DNA from: Ornithodoros turicata
Taxonomy: Eukaryota > Arthropoda > Arachnida > Ixodida > Argasidae
Length of the DNA: 64,000 bases
Direction of reading: 5' to 3'
Assembly: GCF_037126465.1 (NCBI RefSeq)
Contig: NC_088206.1
Span: forward strand, 72,357,687-72,421,686
The position numbers and the translations under genes are program-made. Of this stretch, positions 24,501-36,250 are shown one piece after another (positions within the stretch are counted from its first letter, which is position 1; every line of letters starts with the position of its first letter). Under the pieces are notes generated by a model that had not been told where the DNA came from, did no database searches, and saw nothing but the letters and a program-made list of their open reading frames with translations.

Positions 24501-26214
24501 CGTACGAGGACGCCCAGCAACAAACACAGCTTCGATAACAAAACCAAAGAGCTTCCACCCGCTATGAGAAAAAAGAAGGAAGAAAGAAAGAAAGAAAGAA
24601 GTCGCCCGCAGTTTCCAGACCTCACCCTGCCCGAGGCGAAACTTCTGGCAATGTACGACACAGACGAACATGTGGAAAGGAAACATGGCTTCACCTCACC
24701 AGGCAAATAATGTTTGCGTTCTGGAAAATATGATTTGCCACGAGAAGCTCTGATCGTGGGCGCCCCGGGTGTGTCTCCTATACGACACGTAATCCGTTCG
24801 TTGCGCTCCCTGGTACATAATCATACACAGCATTGAACAGTGGTTGGGACACTTCGCCCAAAGTTATATGCATGGACGTGAACTGTAGGAAACCGTCACT
24901 GCAAAACATAGTTTTTTGTAGGAAGCTGCAAAATACCGCCACACATCCAGCTGACAGCGACGACAGGTATCCCTGCCAGTGAGGCAGTCACGGGTCAGGT
25001 CACGTGCTTTCGAAAACCAATGGGTATGGCTCTGGCTTCTCTGACGTCAGACCTTGACGACGAACCGTGTTCGAGGGTTTCTATCGCGCCAACTACGACG
25101 CGTAGAGAAATAATTCTTTTTCCTTCGATATTCTGGACGCAATGTATCGCATCGACCAAAGTAGCCTTTAATAGATAACGTGCATCATGCGACGTTGCTT
25201 TGTTCCCGCTTTTTCTTTTTTAGTCTCTTGCTTAGGTTGTGTTTCTTGCGCCCTAGAATACATGCATAATAACGGGATAAACCCCCTTCAGTACCGTATC
25301 TAGGTATGACGAAGACTGCGGATGGAAGACACTGTAGCTCTCCTGTGGAGACAAACGCGAGCGAAATGCTTAAAACATTTGTTAAAATGTCGACGCAAGT
25401 GTTTGCCGACGCAAGTTAACTTCACGTGCAAGCACTGGAGCGCTACAAGAAGCTGCCTTTACAGCAGACATCCGCCAACAGGAACCGAAAGTAAATCGAG
25501 CGAAACTTGGCAGAAGGCGTAAACATTAGGTATCCTCCTCCACGGGGATAAAAACCGGGATACAAAGAACGCCTTCGTCTCCTAATCTCGCTCCCAATAG
25601 CTCAAAAATGCAGAAGCTTACCCCCAGTTTCCCCGTTTCATCCAATTTCGCACTCAAAAAGGTGAGACAAAAATACCGCCCGCTTGCGAAGTGGCTACTG
25701 CCAACATCGACACCGACGCCTTCCTTCTCCTCGAGCAGATGGCGCCACGTGTTTCATCCGGGCTACGACTGCCCTTCCTCTCTTCCTCTCTGCCAAGTCA
25801 ATGTTGCTCAGCGAAGAAAAATCATGCGCCAGCTTTCGCTCTACAACGCTTAATTAAATCGAGCGGTCCGAAGACAGCGGTTTAGGGAAGCGCGAAGAAC
25901 AAAATAAGAAGAGAACACGAAAGGAGCAGGGAGGGTTGTTATGCCTGTAAAGCAGGAACACAATCCTCCCGCGAAAACAAACGCGGAACAGCCCTTCTAG
26001 TCATTATCCTAAATGAAGCCCCGTCTGATGGATTCGCGGACTTAACTGGCCGGTTTTCGTTCTGTATAATGTTTCTTCCCTTAATTGTGGGATCACTCGC
26101 GGGAGAACTGTTCGACGAAGTTGTCTGCTGGGAGAAGCGCACTGTGGTCGTTAAGGTAATACTGTTCCTGACATAAAAGCAGGTGAAAAAAATCATGCTG
26201 TACATCGACACTCT
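24501..26214. other. Intron 2 sequence, nothing recognised
   Basis: Anonymous sequence with a (GAAA)n run near 24581-24600 and short ORFs. No motif, exon or repeat pair identified. Confidence 0.4.
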
Positions 26215-27300
26215 TTAAAAACGAGGGGCGGGGCGGGGGTCGATGTCGATGTAGCTTGCCGTTGTTGGCCGCACACGAGTGGGCATGGTCACGACTATAG
26301 CAAAAAAAAAAAAAAAAAAAAGAGGGACGAGAGAGTTGACGATTTCAAAGCGAGGGGCATAGGCCAGGTCCCCCCAACTCACCTCGGAAAAGCGTGCAAC
26401 TAAGAAGGCCGCCACTAGATACCCCACTGTTGCCGTTCCGAATCACTTCAGCGCGCTAAGTTTAGCGGCAAAATGTTTTTGTTGTTTCTGCGAATGTCCA
26501 AATAAATGCGCGAATGTTTATATGTCCAAATAAAACGCGTATAACAACTTTCTGTGTCGTGTTTCACTTTTTGGTCCCATTTTTAAACGTGTTGAGCGAT
26601 CGGAAGGATCTAGTGCACGGCTGCGTGCATCACATAGCGTACCTGTCGTACCAGGCGCCGCCACTGGCGCCGCAGGCGCAGTCGTCCATTTCTCCTTCGG
26701 TGACTTGGCCTGGCTTGGACTGTGCTTCAACTGGATCTTTAGCGCGCTACAATCAAACGCAAGCCAACGTCTGGTAACAATGGGGTATCTAAGGGCGGCC
26801 TCCGGCATTGCACGCATCGGGATAGGAACAAATACATGGGAAAATGGCGACCTTGGGGGACCTGGCATAGGCAGTATGAACGATACTGATGGGACTGAGG
26901 TGCACTAGTACGTCCTTTCCGCGAGGCCCGTTTCTTGAAGAAAACGCACGAGGTCGTGAGTTTTTGTAATTCGTTCTGCGTAAGAAACTTCGTGGAAGAG
27001 GACGCCCGTCACTATGCCAGGCCGCAGCCACAGAGCTTCGGCTATTTTTCCTTTGTATATGTACTTGCTGGCTTGCACTCCGGCCTCCACAGACGGCGCC
27101 GTCACCGTGGAACGCCGACGTCTCCCCGAGACACACTGTTAGCGCCGACCCAAGATCGTGCCACTTCCCTGCGTCGGGCTGACGAGCTCCAAGTACTCGT
27201 AGAGCGAAACAGCTGTCCTCGGCTGGGAGTGCACGATCCAATTATAAACATATGCTCAACGTGCAGCCACAGAGCTTCGGCAATTTCTCCTTCATTCAAA
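26215..27300 (-). pseudogene. LINE family A remnant: ORF2 C-terminus and 3' tail
   Basis: The minus-strand frame ending at 26905 encodes SYAERITKTHDLVRFLQETG..., which aligns with SYAERSAKARNLDLFLQEAG... from the remnant at 61240-61745. Downstream on the minus strand both copies run into a poly-T-bearing stretch and a tail containing tatagtcgtgac. Inside, inverted arms 26407-26434 and 26773-26800 (ggccgcc...tagatacccca) suggest a MITE-like insertion. A 30-base block (ccacagagcttcggc...) is repeated near 27029 and 27263. Frames are disrupted throughout. The assignment to the I/R1-like LINE group is inferred from the second copy. Confidence 0.6.
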
Positions 27301-27394
27301 GTATATTCAAAGGCTTAGGAGGACGATTAACCACGAGAGTGAAATAAGCAGGAAAAATCAGAAGACGACAAACAGGTGACAGGTAAACACAAAG

Positions 27395-27560
27395 GGACGT
27401 TTATTAACATATATAGGGATAGGGGTCGACGTTTCGGCAGTCAGCGCTGCCTTCGACAGGACTGGGGTTTGATAAGTTTAAGCTTGTTCTTGTCACCAAA
27501 CCCCAGTCCTCCTGGAGTCTGGTGCCTGTGCCCCATAGAGCTCCTGGGGCACATATATCG
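27395..27560 (-). mobile_element. Penelope-like element end with hammerhead-like core
   Basis: On the minus strand, 27459-27453 reads CTGTCGA, then a stem II hairpin (27452-27436, AGGCAG...CTGCC), then GAAAC and the cleavage triplet GTC (27435-27428). Flanking GTC/GAC (27462-27460 with 27427-27425) can form the base of stem I. One core position departs from the CUGANGA consensus. Penelope-like retroelements are known to carry such hammerhead motifs in their terminal repeats. No reverse transcriptase or GIY-YIG ORF is left. Confidence 0.6.
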
Positions 27561-29103
27561 CACCTTGCGATATATGTGCCATGAAATATTTATTCATTAT
27601 TATGACCTATCATTATTATGTCATAATCGTAAATCATTTAATTTATTATAAAAACAAAACTACCGCAAGAGCAACGAGGCATAACTTAAAAGCTATTTAG
27701 GGCCGTATGCCCACAACACACATAATATGGGGTTGCATGGGGGCTCATGGAGGCTGGGGTGACATGTCAGACGTAGATATCACCCTTAACACGAAGAGAT
27801 GATGATGATGATTGAGGTTTTGTGGCGCAGAAGCAGCTAAGGCTATAAAACTGTTGTGAAAATTTTGACTAGTTAAACATTAAGCGCTTATGCTAAAAAA
27901 AAAAAAACAATACGCTTTGCACGAAGAGAATTGGCACTTACAACGTGACATCACGTTCACGACAGAGGGTACTCAGAAACAAATTCACACCGAGGACGCA
28001 CTTTTCTATCTAATCTAATCTACAGGCAACACTGTGACATGTACTATAGTAACCTGCCAGTAACCAATTCTGGCAACAAGCACACACACTCTCTCCGACT
28101 TGATTTTGTTTTCGAAAAGAGAAGTTAACCGAGTTTCCCTCATTATGCTCGCATTTGTTTGAGTTTCCCAAGCTATATAATCACTTTGTCTGTACCGCCC
28201 CTTTTAATCACCGTTATTGATTCGTGGCAGGAGGACGTCAGTTTCGCAACAGTCAATGACAATATACTTTCGCTCCACTCTATTTTCACGCTGGTAGCAC
28301 AACGTTAATTGGACCCCGGCGCTCTCCATTTAGCAAATAATCCTTTCAAACTAATGCATCTCACCCCCGTTGGTTGCAGTTTCGTCCTCTGATATTCCTT
28401 GCTGGCACGTGTACGTGCTGCTACCCCTGCGCCATCTATGGTGTTTACTAGCACGTGCGCAGTCCCGTCTAAAGGGGTAGTCGACTCGCTATGAGATTAT
28501 AGAGCCGATTGTGAGGCACGTGCTGGTCGGAACAGCACAGCAGCTTCGGGCTTTGGGATGGCGTCAGCATCAGCGGGCATATTTTTACGAAAGTCTTACG
28601 ATTGTGTGACCAAGAGAGGAAATCACTGGACCTTAATTTTATTTTTTTTATTTCTACGCGTTTGTAAGCGTCCAAAAGAGTCATGCGTTATTTTGTGTTT
28701 CTTTTTGTTTTGTTTTTGTGATTCTGGTTGCGGCACCTCCAAGATGATTCAACGCGTCAAAAGATCCAACAGTGAATATTTTAGTGAAGAAAATGTCTTA
28801 TAATGAAAGGTTGGAAATTAGCGTTAAAATTTATTTTTTTATGATAGTTCAGTAAATCGGTATTTTCATTCTGCATACCTTTCACACTATGCGAGATATT
28901 CTGGCACGGTGGCATCTTACAGGAGGCAAGAGTGAAAGTGTCCACCGAGCCAGCACGTCCACTGAGATCTTAGTGCGCAACATAATGATATAGATACACG
29001 TTTTTTTTTTTTTTTATAAGCTGAGAAAAATTTCACTCATCAATATTGACAGAAGCCAGCACGTACACCAAGACGTCAATTAAAACAAAATAAGAAGCGA
29101 GAT
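27561..29103. other. Intron 2 sequence near exon 2, minor repeat traces
   Basis: A (GAT)n run and gaggttttgtggcgcagaag near 27800-27835 look like the 3' end of an old retroelement, but there is no second copy in the window to confirm it. Nothing else recognised. Confidence 0.35.
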
Positions 29104-29109
29104 ACCTAC

Positions 29110-29341
29110 ATCGAACATATCTTCGTGGACGTTGAAACGTGCATGCTTCCTACCCAGCTCGTAGAGGATGTCTCCCAGGACTCTGCTGTCATCCAAGTTT
29201 TCCACCGCAGCCTCTAAGCCTTGCATGACCAAGAGTGCGTGACGCTGGAGGCCTTCCATGTCCCAGTCGTACGTGCCGTCTTCCCTAAGCGTCATGAACT
29301 TTCGAAACAGCCGACATAACTCGGGGTACCGCGTCAGTAAC
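29110..29341 (-). CDS. Globin, coding exon 2 (helices C-F, haem pocket)
   Basis: It starts after acceptor TGTATAG|G. Its first base completes codon 52 (AG|G, phase 2), matching globin intron B12.2. It ends GAT|GTAGGT (phase 0). It encodes residues 52-129 and contains every haem-pocket hallmark: Pro58 at C2 in TRYPEL, Phe67 at CD1 in LFRKFM, distal His86 at E7 in LQRHALLV, and proximal His118 at F8 in ELGRKHARF. The E7-F8 spacing of 32 residues equals that of neuroglobin and exceeds myoglobin's 29. The ENLDD segment between helices E and F is also typical. These residues predict a functional haem protein binding oxygen or related ligands, possibly bis-histidyl. The frame upstream of the acceptor is intron. 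Confidence 0.95.
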
Positions 29342-30577
29342 CTATACAGAGAATCACAAAATGCGAAAAGGTTAGAGATTGTTTGTTTTGGAAATCGTCG
29401 TTGCATTGGAACATCTGCGTACCAGGATTGATTCGCAAATGAGAGTGCCGACACTGGCAGCAACAGTTTTGTTGCCTGAGAGCTGTTTCCTAAGTTAGAA
29501 GTTTCCTAAGAAGTTTCCTAAGTTAGAAGTTTCCTAGTTAGCTGTTCCTAAGAAGCTGCATCTCTCTGCAGCTTAAAGAGTGGCAAGAAACGTTAGCTAT
29601 TTCTACCTTTCGCAGCTCGAACGGATTGCGTAGGAAGCGCTTTAAAGTTGACTTTTCCGCAGAGCACAACTGTAGTGTGGCGAAGCATAGGAATGCAAAA
29701 ATTCAGTGCGCCGGTTTTCACGTGTGTTCAACGAAACGGAGAAAAAAAGTTTCCGGGTCCGAATAGTTAAACCATGCACAGTTTTGTTTTATTGTAATCT
29801 GCTAATGTTTTCGGAGATATTTATTCACTGTTTTAATGATTTTTGAACTTCTCATAATCGAATCCCGATACTATAACGTCACTAATATGATTTATTGCTC
29901 CTAAGTTATGCCTAACAAAAAGTCCCTCAAAAGTCCTTCGTTACTTAGACCCCGATTATTATTATTTATTATTAGTATTATTTCATTTTTCTTCTCAGGT
30001 TCAGGTGCAAAAGGGAAAATCCTTGACAAAGGCGCCTGACCCTCTACAGCGGGCGTAACCGGAATCGATTATCTCTGATTATCTCACTGACAACCTCAGC
30101 AATACGGCCGCGAAACTTCGGCCTATTCTTCGCCTACCACGCTGAGCATCGATATGGTCACTAGGGATGTGCGTGGCCACTTGAATGAATTATCCCTTGG
30201 AGGCGATGATAGAGCCGTTCATTATGAAGGGACCGTGTGTGTGTGGCGAATACTATAGGAACGGCCTTCCTCAATTATTACCGGGAATGCGCAATTTCTG
30301 ACTCTCAGAGCGCCACACACGGACGGTAATGGAATTAACGCGTTGCTCCGGATTCCGGCCAAGCTCTCCAGCACTTCTATCTGTCTAGATATACGTTGGT
30401 AGTGCAGCTGCTGCATTATGTTCTATAAATAGGACGCGGGCTTGTACTCTGCAGTAAGGCCGCGGGGATGCAGGTCTCTGTCTTCGTGAGTTGAGAAGGT
30501 GAGGGACGATGTTTGTTTTCTAATCTGTAGTCAGGATATTTATTTGTTGCTTGGTTGGTCGGCTTTTAATATTCGAA

Positions 30578-31587
30578 TTCTGCGTTAGCACCGCGAAGCG
30601 ATTGTGGCCACGAACTACGTTTATAAAGACATGGACAGATGGACGGAAAAGAGCAGAATGGACAGGAGAAAGACGGGTGGGGTTAGTGTGCGCCCTGGGT
30701 CGCCTTGACGGGGAACTGGCCCCCACACGGAAAGTCTTACGAAAATCCTAGGGGAAACCTCGGGCCAGACTTGTACATATTTGGAGTATTGTATTTAAAA
30801 TACTGTATTTTAAAAACAGTTTGCGGTATTTTGGTACTCTACTCAATACTTTTTGTTTTGTGTATTTGTACTCTATTTAAAATACATTTTATGGTATTTT
30901 CTACTCAATACTCTAATTACATATTTTGGATCTCCCTCTCAAACTTTCTGTGTCTCGTCTATCTTGGTTTATCTTGGTTGTTCAGTGGAAATTCCCTGAA
31001 TCCCTCGGACTTGACCCGGACATTGGCCCTCCTTGAAAGTCTCCATTTAGAGATCTTGCCCCGTATGTACTAATCCTGGGCGGGTGAGGGTTCTATTATG
31101 TGTGCCCTGACGTGGTAACGCCCAATTCTGACCACGCCGAGCAGGGACCTGCTTAAAGTTTGATTTGTTCTGGGTCACATATACTTAGTGGAGTTATATG
31201 ATATCTCTTTATCATCTTTTTGGGACTTGTGTTTAGATGACTCCTATCACACAGGGACAGCTTGCATAGTACGCGGGTTTTAGGTGATTCATGTCACATT
31301 GCGGCGACTCGCCGCATTGACCAGTGACTGGTGACTTTTTGCGTTCAAGGATAAATATGTAGTATCTTAATTGTATTTCAAATACTTTTTTAAGTATTTC
31401 GTACTCTATCTTAATTACTTTAATTTCCATGTATTTATACTCTATCTAAATTACGTTCTAACGTCAGTATTTATTATCTTATCTTAAATACATTTTTGAG
31501 TATCTTGTACATGTCTGCCTCGGGCAACACTGCGTGTGTTGGGAATCGACCCCAGCACCTTCAACTCTTTAGCGGGACTCTGACGCT
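30578..31587 (-). mobile_element. SINE family 1, split by a hAT MITE
   Basis: The left part (30578-30765: gttagcaccgcgaagcg, then gtgtgcgccctgggtcgcc) and the right part (31518-31587: gggaatcgaccccagcacc) are one SINE separated by the insertion 30766-31517. The head region is further abutted by a TA MITE at 31589. The order of events is SINE first, then the insertions. Confidence 0.78.
30766..31517. mobile_element. hAT-type MITE (family H2), copy 1
   Basis: The ends cagacttgtacat... and ...tgtacatgtctg are inverted repeats. A perfect 8-bp target duplication, cctcgggc, flanks them (30758-30765 and 31518-31525), the hAT signature. The subterminal regions are rich in tatttaaaatac/gtatttt words. 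A second copy lies at 49166-49823. There is no transposase; a partner autonomous hAT must have mobilised it. Confidence 0.92.
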
Positions 31588-31588
31588 A

Positions 31589-31836
31589 CACTGTAAAAAC
31601 AGAACTTCACCGCATGGCACTCTGTGAGACAACCATTGCCGCGAATGATAGGGTTATCGCTTCTGATTCGAACAGAGAGGGGAGCGTACGCCTTTTTGTG
31701 GCAATTTAGATATATGGAAATTGCCACAAAAAGGCGTACGCCCCACTCTCTCTTCGAATCAGAGGCGATAACCCTATCATTCGCGGCAATGGTTGGAGCA
31801 CAGCGTGCCATGCGGTGAAGTTCTGTTTTTACAGTG
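31589..31836. mobile_element. TA-flanked palindromic MITE
   Basis: It is nearly a complete palindrome of about 248 bp. The ends cactgtaaaaacagaacttc are inverted at the right and each is flanked by TA (31587-31588; 31837-31838). The arms, including gaatgatagggttatcgc, fold back almost to the centre near 31712. Tc1/mariner-type target choice; noncoding. Confidence 0.9.
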
Positions 31837-32494
31837 TATCATTAACGAGCGAACGCTCCTCTCCTTGCAACATAGTTTCTCTAGCAGCGGTACCGCCTTC
31901 TACAAACTACATATCGACACAAGCTACGAGGATCGTCAGTACACGGAAGCACTCCGCAGAATATCGTTATAACCGTGCCATAAATCCCATCCCTCCCCCC
32001 CTCCACTAGAAGGCCAATCACGTTCCGGCACTTTGAACGTCACGTATGAGCGATTTCTATTGGACGTCAAATTAATAGATGGTGCCGATGACAGCGAGAT
32101 TACACCAGCAGGCGACGGGTAAATATGAGTTGTGGCAACGGTCTAGATAGACGTTGTCCCAGTGTAATGGATGCCCCGACGAGCTTTTCTATTCTCATGT
32201 TCCGACGGTCTTTGTTGCGCTCTCTAGGGAGAGACAGTGTGGATACAATTGCGATATATGACACACTTGCCATTCTCTATGGGGATGAATGGGAAAGAAA
32301 GCTTGTCACATGAAGACGTAGCGATTGGGAGGGATTGGGCAAGTAATTCCTGACGTGTTTACGCCGCCATCTTTATTTCGTGCGAGCTTTCACACCTGCT
32401 CCGTTTCCCCTCCCTTCGGCATCCGAAGTGATTCTTGTTCGGGCAAAAAAAAAAAAAAAAGTATGGCGGATTTCTTTTTAAGGGGGTGGGGGTG

Positions 32495-32640
32495 GGGGGT
32501 GGGGGTATATGTTTATTAAGAAAAAAGAAAGAAATAGTTAGCCAGGAAAAGAGCCGTCTTGTATTCCACAAAAAGAAAAAGAGAAAACGGAAAAGAAAGA
32601 AAAGGAAATAAAGGAAAAGGAAAACGACATTAAACTACCC
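32495..32640 (+). mobile_element. A/G-rich short retroposon copy
   Basis: A G-rich lead (gggggtgggggtatatg) is followed by tatgtttattaag, tagttagccaggaaaagagc, a tattcc word and a long purine tail. This is the same order as the copy at 22003-22185. Confidence 0.7.
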
Positions 32641-32704
32641 ATATCACCTTTTTAAAGGCACATGGGTTCGGGGACGGCTAATTTTTGACGTGTGAACAAG
32701 AAGA

Positions 32705-33275
32705 GTTGCCGACAACAACGACAACAATAAATGATGACGATGAGATGGGGTGTTTCACCTCGGTGGTGCGGTACCCTACCCCATTGCACGTGGAACATTA
32801 TGTGAAGATGATGAAGGAAGGATGAAAACACGAGAAAGAACTAAAGCGTCTGGAGCAATCCAGTGGACGTCAGGAAGTTCATGAACCCGACGATGGAGCA
32901 CAGGATCTTCATAGGGGCCAATGAGTGCAGCTAAACTGAGCGGCATCTTGCTGATACGGGCAAGCTCATCACACAATATCCGCCTTTGCGGGCAGTAGAG
33001 TGCACATTGCATAAGAATGTGCTGGGTGGTCGCCACGGCACCGCAGGTGAGACAGAGGCTTGTGTCACAGCATCTGATGATGCACTTGAATTGCGGGGTG
33101 AAAGCCACATTGAGACTGAGTCTACGCAGGAGGGAGGTAAAATGGCGTAATAGACGGGCAGGGAAAGAAAATGACAAATTTGGGTCTACCGGACACATGA
33201 GAGATTGAGCCGTGATGCCGTGAGCCGCGCGTGAGAAGTTGCCGAGTGGACTTAGCATCCGCTCTTTGGTGAGAG
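32705..33275 (-). pseudogene. LINE family B remnant: ORF2 C-terminus
   Basis: The minus-strand frame includes SLNVAFTPQFKCIIRCCDTS and then CLTCGAVATTQHILMQC, a CCHC-type zinc knuckle (C-x2-C-x7-H-x4-C) typical of the C-termini of I/Jockey-group LINE ORF2. Near 32880 the frame must shift by one to recover NFLTSTGLLQTL and its stop, which match the copy at 52300-52535 (EFLLATGLLQTL). The 3' region contains an accctaccccattgca word and ends in a caacaacgacaacaa run, that is (TTG)n on the coding strand. Decayed and nonfunctional. Confidence 0.8.
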
Positions 33276-33289
33276 TTTCAAGGTAATGA

Positions 33290-33475
33290 CAAAACACTGG
33301 GAGGTGACAGGTTCGAAATCCTACCACCCGCTTTACTCTCTGAAGTTTTTTCCTGCGTTTTCCCGACAGACTTTCCAGACGGCACAATTCCTCTTGAAGT
33401 CGGCCCAGGAATGCCTATACTGACCTCCTCTCTCCGTCCGGCCACAGCTTCCTCGCGGTGCTAACACGAAATCAA
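33290..33475 (+). mobile_element. SINE family 1 fragment
   Basis: The B box region (gaggtgacaggttcgaaatc) is followed by a shortened body (gaagtcggcccaggaatgc) and end (cttcctcgcggtgctaac). The A box is missing and the body has internal deletions. Confidence 0.75.
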
Positions 33476-33717
33476 TCTTTCGTGCCAGGAGGGGCACCAA
33501 CAACGGCAGCTACACAAGACAAGGCCTGCTCGCAACCTCCTCTCTCTTTCTCTCCCACTACGCGTCACTGAAAGGTCCGGTGTCGTCTGCTTTAGTGAAT
33601 CGCCGTGCCGCGGATGATTTCAAAGGAATGCAGCCAGTGGCTGTTGCTGGTACTGAGGGCGGCTTGTATCCATGGTTACGTCAGCTAGAAGCGCGGTTGT
33701 GATTGGCGGGCTTACTT

Positions 33718-33955
33718 ACGTCCTCAATAGACAATTTTAAAAAGATGCGCGCGGCGCAAAGAAGCATGGGAACTCTGAGGGACACTGCTCTGTCGTCTGC
33801 TTCAGTATGGCTTCAGTTATGGTTTACCCCGGCTGGCGCTACTGTTTCGCCCACCGGGAATGTTCTTCTTCTTCTTCTTCTTCTACCTCTCGTAATGCTT
33901 TAAGGCGCTTTAAGTTCCCATGAGTCCTTGCGTGCCACAGGTTGCGCTTGCTTTT
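33718..33955. repeat. Repeat family P, copy 1 (MITE-like)
   Basis: Words ttttaaaaagatgcgcgc, agggacactgctctgtcgtc and gttcccatgagtccttgcg recur in order at 39950-40170. agcatgggaact near the left end is inverted as agttcccatg near the right end. A (CTT)n run sits at 33863-33888. Confidence 0.8.
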
Positions 33956-34664
33956 CTAAAAAGCTCTATTAGTCAGAACACCTTGTTTAGCCTCAAAAGG
34001 CCTTCTAGTCACAGACAAATCCTAGACTAGGCCTAGGGCGGCTAGGGGAAATAAGGCTCACGTAAGACAAGAGTGAATTCAGGGGGACTCAAGACCAACG
34101 TGTGATCACGGTCGAAAAAAACCTTCATAAGAAGGTGTTCAATCACATTTATATCATGTTATTATATACTTTATGGTTGTGATGAGACTGCTGGCCGTAT
34201 ATCACATGCGTAGACTGCGTCCCCGCAAATACCGATAGGATTTGTGACGATTGGATTTTTCTGACTGCACGAAATGCGTCGACTCGGCAGAGTGAACTTG
34301 TTTCTACTCGTGGCATCTGTACGAGCAGCAGAAGCATGGACGGTAAAGCGAATCGGAACTGGCAAGAAAAGGACGAATGAATTTCGGGGTAATCTGATTA
34401 GGGCACTGCGGCAGTCAAATATTGACCTAATCTCGCCGAGTAAACGACCATATAGGAAATAGACGATACGAGGGCCAGGTATTGCCATCGGCAAACACGT
34501 ACAGTTGGTTACGTCTTCTTCTATTATCCTTTCTTCCCTTTTTGTTCTTTTGCCCATAGCCTGCTTTCCTCCGATGGGTTGTTCTGTACAGTGTCTGCAC
34601 AGTGAAAGTGGCCGTGTTTCGGCAACGGCGAATATCTAGCGCGATAACAAGGGTGCTTTAGTAT

Positions 34665-34990
34665 TGTTCCGAGGAAAACGTCTGGCGTCGACATCGTATA
34701 TGCAGGGTACAATCTACTGAAAGTTTAGTAGATGACACGGTGGCAGTCTTTATAGCAGAAGTGTCCAGAACAATCTTTCTAGCAGATGCCCCTGTGGCGG
34801 TCCTTCTCTTTTGCCGACGACTTACGGTGCTAGTAGGCGCGATGGCAGCTTTGTATTTGACAGACGACATCGCGGTAATTTCCTTGGCACACTATAACTC
34901 CGCATGATGCGTTGCGCTACAGCGGTTCGCACTTCCGGGGCGGCAGATGACATCGCGGCAATCGACGTGGCAGACGGCATCATAATTGCC
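34665..34990. repeat. Interspersed gcagayga-motif cluster
   Basis: Variants of gcagacgacat or gcagatgacat recur near 34860, 34944 and 34972 with irregular spacing. The same motif clusters at 56080-56830. It may be subterminal repeats of a transposon; a full boundary is not visible. Confidence 0.4.
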
Positions 34991-35489
34991 CGCGTGCAGA
35001 ACCCTCACCTGCTGCATTATTCAGACACGAGACGAACCGACACCTGACAGAGAAACTAAATGAACCCAGGCTATATTTGAGCCACTCGCGGGCGAAACCT
35101 CGTGCGTCAAAGGCAGACCGAAATATTCTTGTTGAATTCGAAGCTGTTTCGCCTTACCGAATACAGCAGGAAAGGACATTGGAGAGGAGGATGGCGGACA
35201 GCAACCTCTTCGCATTCCAGAGTCGGTCTTTTTTTTTCTTTTCTGCGGGGAAATCGAAAGGAGCGTGGTTGACACGGGGGAAACAGCAGGGGGAGAGTGC
35301 TCTGCGGAAATGAGAGAACAACGGCTCTGTCGTCTTGTTGTAGTTGCCCCGGAAGTGGTTACAAAGAGAGAGATGCCCAGCAAATGAGTTTGGTCACTAC
35401 ATGCCCGGAGAAGAAGGCGTCGGTAAGAAGAAGGAACGCCATTAGAAGGATGTATACTTCCCTAATACTATCTGCTTCTTCTCTACACT

Positions 35490-36250
35490 ATCTCGGTATT
35501 TGACTTCCCTTTCTTTCCACCCACATTTCCCTAAAGCTCCCCTCACTGTCTTTCCCCCTCTTCTGGTCTCTCCTTTTCTCATTTCACTTTCCCCATTACA
35601 TTCGTTAACTCTCCCGAACTATTTACCCTCAACGCCTTCCCTACTTTTATCCCAACCTCATTTCTTTTTTTCTTCTTCTCATCTATAGTCTTCTTCGTCT
35701 CGTCTATAGTGTGCCTGCCCACCACACTCTTCCTTCCTGGCCGACAGCTTCGCCTAACTTTCCCCTCCCTTTATTTCCCATACTCTTCCTCACTCTCTCT
35801 CTCAATTTTCTTTCGTTGTCTTCCCACCTTCTATCCATATTGTCCCTTCTTCCAAGTTTCGTCTCTTGTTTCGATCCTCGCGTCGCCACTTCCCGCGCCT
35901 CGTCGCACCTCTTTTTCCGCCATCTCGTCTTCCCCTTTTTTCCTCTTACAATTACCTTTATCTTCACTAACTGTCCCCAGTTGTTTACCCTCAACACCTT
36001 CCTACTTCTCCATCCCTGCCCTATATCTTTTTTCTACCTGGCCACCACTGTCCCCCCCCCCTTCTACCTAGATGTTTTCCTAACAACTTCCCAACTTTTC
36101 CTCTCGCCCTTTCCCTACTTTCTTCCCCTCCCCAATTTCTTGCGTTGTCTTCCCACCTCTTCCCCCTTCACTGTCAACGTTCTCTCGCCTTGCGCTCGTC
36201 TCAGTCACCCACACCCGCCTGCCAATTTCCTCCATTCGAAGGCCTTCCAA
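35490..36250 (+). repeat. 750-bp pyrimidine-rich tract with roughly 360-bp internal duplication
   Basis: The plus strand is overwhelmingly C/T (minus strand purine). Related blocks appear twice, for example tatttaccctcaac at 35620 and gtttaccctcaac at 35979, and gttgtcttcccacct at 35815 and 36144, suggesting an old tandem duplication. The long open frames here (up to 224 codons) are composition artefacts rich in Pro, Ser, Phe and Leu. Confidence 0.8.

Larger units (their letters stand above)
23159..29109 (-). other. Globin intron 2 (5951 bp)
   Basis: It is bounded by GTAGGT at the donor (29109-29104) and TTGCAG at the acceptor, in phase 0. It contains a MITE (23286-23657), SINE family 2 debris, a LINE C-terminal remnant (26215-27300) and a Penelope-like end (27395-27560). 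No additional globin exon was recognised inside. Confidence 0.88.

Noticed and set aside
26789..27241. 150-codon minus-strand ORF as a gene
   Set aside because: It overlaps LINE remnant A in a different frame and has no motif of its own.
32776..33387. 203-codon minus-strand ORF as a host gene
   Set aside because: It contains a LINE zinc knuckle and C-terminal motifs, with a frameshift near 32880 before the expected stop, so it is a transposon remnant.
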